Shown here piece after piece: positions 62,926 through 64,000 of a stretch of DNA of 64,000 nucleotides (position 1 is the stretch's first letter; every line of letters begins with the position of its first letter). Source of the stretch: Flavobacteriaceae bacterium EG-1 (lineage in GTDB: Bacteria; Bacteroidota; Bacteroidia; Flavobacteriales; Flavobacteriaceae). Location: NCBI RefSeq assembly GCF_009649685.1, contig NZ_WJPK01000001.1:1244760-1308759 (forward strand), given 5' to 3'. The notes under the pieces were generated by a model, which ran no database searches, had not been told where the DNA came from, and saw nothing but the letters and a program-made list of their open reading frames with translations. Both the position numbers and the translations under genes were made by a program.

Positions 62926-63275
62926 CCGAATCGATGATGTAGCATTATTCATATCATTTTTATTGTTTTTTACAAGTATTCAAATTTTCGCTACGCTCGG
63001 AAAGCATGCATCGACGAAAATCCATTCTTCTCGTTTCGCTCGTCAGAGGCACTAATATAGCAAGTCGTTTTATGCAATCCGATTATCAGTTTTTTATTCT
63101 CAATACCACAAAATCCACCAGTCACGCCGCGTAAAAAGAACGGGGCTACTTGATAAACGATCAAAGCGGGATCCAAATTCATAATTAGTAACTTACCCAT
63201 TACATCGTTGTTCGATTTTACTATATTTCCATAAAAAAACGACAAACTGCCCATAGCACTGTGTTGGCAATAATT
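62926..63275. repeat. Intergenic repeat, copy B
   Basis: The diverged partner of copy A (60967-61210), in the same orientation and also just upstream of a lipoprotein gene. It shares the same ordered blocks from GATGTAGCATTATTCATATC to AACTGCCCATAG...CTG-GTT but carries about 100 extra bases (roughly 63127-63235) between the GTCACGCC and AACTGCCC blocks. Similarity stops within about 10-15 bases after GTTGGCAATAATT, 30 bases before the start codon at 63306. With 62673-62925 it fills the 633-base gap between the two genes. Confidence 0.75.
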
Positions 63276-63305
63276 AAATCAGCAACTTCAAACAGAACCA
63301 ACTAA

Positions 63306-63749
63306 ATGAAAGAATTTAAGAAATTGAATATTATTATATCGATTTTATTTATAGGATTATCACTATCGTGTTCCGATAAAAGTCAAACGAACGAAAACCA
63401 AGAGAATATATTATGGAATTTGGAAGAAGAATATATAAAAGCTCATAAAGATGCTGACCACTCAAAAATCTTATCAATGTGGGACGAAAATTTTCTTGGT
63501 TGGCCTAGTCGTTTAGAAAATTCTGCGCAAAAAAATTCTGGTTCGGAATATTTGGAAAAATACTTTTCGAAACCAATGTCAACGGACACAAAATTCCGAA
63601 TTGAAAAACAAGGAATTCATATTGAAAATAATATTGCAATTCTACATTACCGCTTTCTTCTATTTGAAAGTAGCACCAGAATAACACACACGTGGATAAA
63701 AAGAGAAAATAAATGGTATATCCTTGGAGGAATGGATTGGAATGAATAA
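63306..63749 (+). CDS. NTF2-like (DUF4440/SnoaL-type) lipoprotein
   Basis: A 147-residue lipoprotein (lipobox LSLSC, Cys22). The mature part follows the NTF2-like cone-fold pattern: LEEEYIKAHKDADHSKILSMWDENFLGW (about 38-65, read in parts), then FRIEKQGIHIENNIAILHYRFL and RITHTWIKRENKWYILGGMDW. Such domains bind or convert small molecules, or serve as scaffolds; no specific catalytic residues can be named. It follows repeat copy B and is probably part of the accessory region. Confidence 0.82.
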   Translation: MKEFKKLNIIISILFIGLSLSCSDKSQTNENQENILWNLEEEYIKAHKDADHSKILSMWDENFLGWPSRLENSAQKNSGSEYLEKYFSKPMSTDTKFRIEKQGIHIENNIAILHYRFLLFESSTRITHTWIKRENKWYILGGMDWNE

Positions 63750-63859
63750 ACCGAATTAAAAACTATTGCTAACACCGTATCATATGAAAAGCCCTAGTCC
63801 GGTTCTCTAAAGTTAATTAATTATCCTACCTTCCCATAAATCGAAATGCCAATCAACAA

Positions 63860-64000
63860 ATGATTAAATTCTTTAGAAGAATACACAATCCAAAACACAT
63901 TAAAGAAGTGAAAATTAAGACTAACAAGTCAAACTTTAAATACCCTTTAAAAATGCTATCGTTATTCGTCTTTATGCTTTATTCGACGTTAACACTCTCA
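63860..64000 (+). CDS. Partial gene, N-terminus of an unknown membrane or exported protein
   Basis: An open frame begins at ATG 63860 and runs 47 codons to the window end without a stop. It starts MIKFFRRIHNP, a basic beginning reminiscent of other flavobacterial membrane proteins, and reaches a hydrophobic stretch (MLSLFVFMLYSTLTLS, residues 32-47) at the edge. It may be a signal anchor. The 110 bases between it and the previous gene contain GCTAACACCG and AT-rich DNA but no supported feature. Nothing more can be said from this fragment. Confidence 0.45.
   Translation, partial: MIKFFRRIHNPKHIKEVKIKTNKSNFKYPLKMLSLFVFMLYSTLTLS

Noticed and set aside
60867-64000. Calling the last 3 kb an integron
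   Set aside because: No integrase gene is present and the attC boxes are imperfect; only the repeats are reported as firm.
1-64000. CRISPR array, tRNA/rRNA genes, insertion sequence or prophage
   Set aside because: No regularly spaced repeats, cloverleaf sequences, transposase, or phage structural genes were recognised on either strand.

Overview
The window reads as a chromosomal segment of a Bacteroidota bacterium, most probably a marine-type member of the Flavobacteriaceae. The support is direct: AT-rich DNA with dense short-spaced genes, several promoters of the Bacteroidota form TAnnTTTG, no consistent Shine-Dalgarno sequences, a type IX secretion (T9SS) C-terminal sorting domain (5202-7802), many short lipoproteins with an S-C or A-C lipobox, and family-typical proteins (2TM-domain proteins, short PabB/PabC pair, DUF2490, YdeI/OmpD-associated, LETM1-related). 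I see no rRNA, tRNA, CRISPR, prophage or insertion sequence.

Layout. 1-7.8 kb: purL, then two exported proteins on the minus strand (a DUF3089 lipoprotein and a large T9SS cargo protein). 8.0-15.9 kb: fatty-acid degradation, with a long-chain acyl-CoA synthetase, a MarR regulator, and a fadN-fadA-fadE run ending in a strong terminator; a perfect 34-bp palindrome abuts the promoter of the MarR gene. 16-20.1 kb: trehalose-type sugar metabolism, with a GH15 hydrolase divergent from a fused OtsA-OtsB. 20.2-25.9 kb: fabV, an M1 peptidase, overlapping pabB-pabC, ridA and a WYL regulator. 26-35.3 kb: a five-part ThuA/sugar-dehydrogenase/PKD/cytochrome c lipoprotein, two YdeI-family proteins, a CDP-alcohol phosphatidyltransferase, an MFS carrier, small exported proteins and a hydrolase-OsmC fusion.

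35.4-43.9 kb is a stress and signalling block: a YceI-like lipoprotein, an ECF sigma/anti-sigma pair, a soluble histidine kinase with an NtrC-type sigma-54 activator, a small secreted protein with a good sigma-54 promoter, a Gre/Rnk-like protein, a coiled-coil protein, a universal stress protein and an MscS channel. 43.9-52.2 kb holds a TIGR04283-type glycosyltransferase, a DUF547 protein, an MMPL/RND exporter, a TPR lipoprotein, a DUF4331 family split over two genes and a LETM1-related protein.

52.2-56.3 kb is the most distinctive gene cluster: a secreted DUF2141 protein, a LytS-type kinase whose C-terminus is itself a 2TM domain, four stand-alone 2TM proteins, and the LytTR response regulator, all in one direction. 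56.4-60.9 kb is housekeeping-like (FAD oxidoreductase, RhlE-type helicase, peptidase E-like protein, HAD phosphatase). The last 3 kb looks accessory: two unrelated lipoprotein genes are each preceded by a copy of the same intergenic repeat, whose similarity stops shortly before each start codon, and a third gene runs off the window end.
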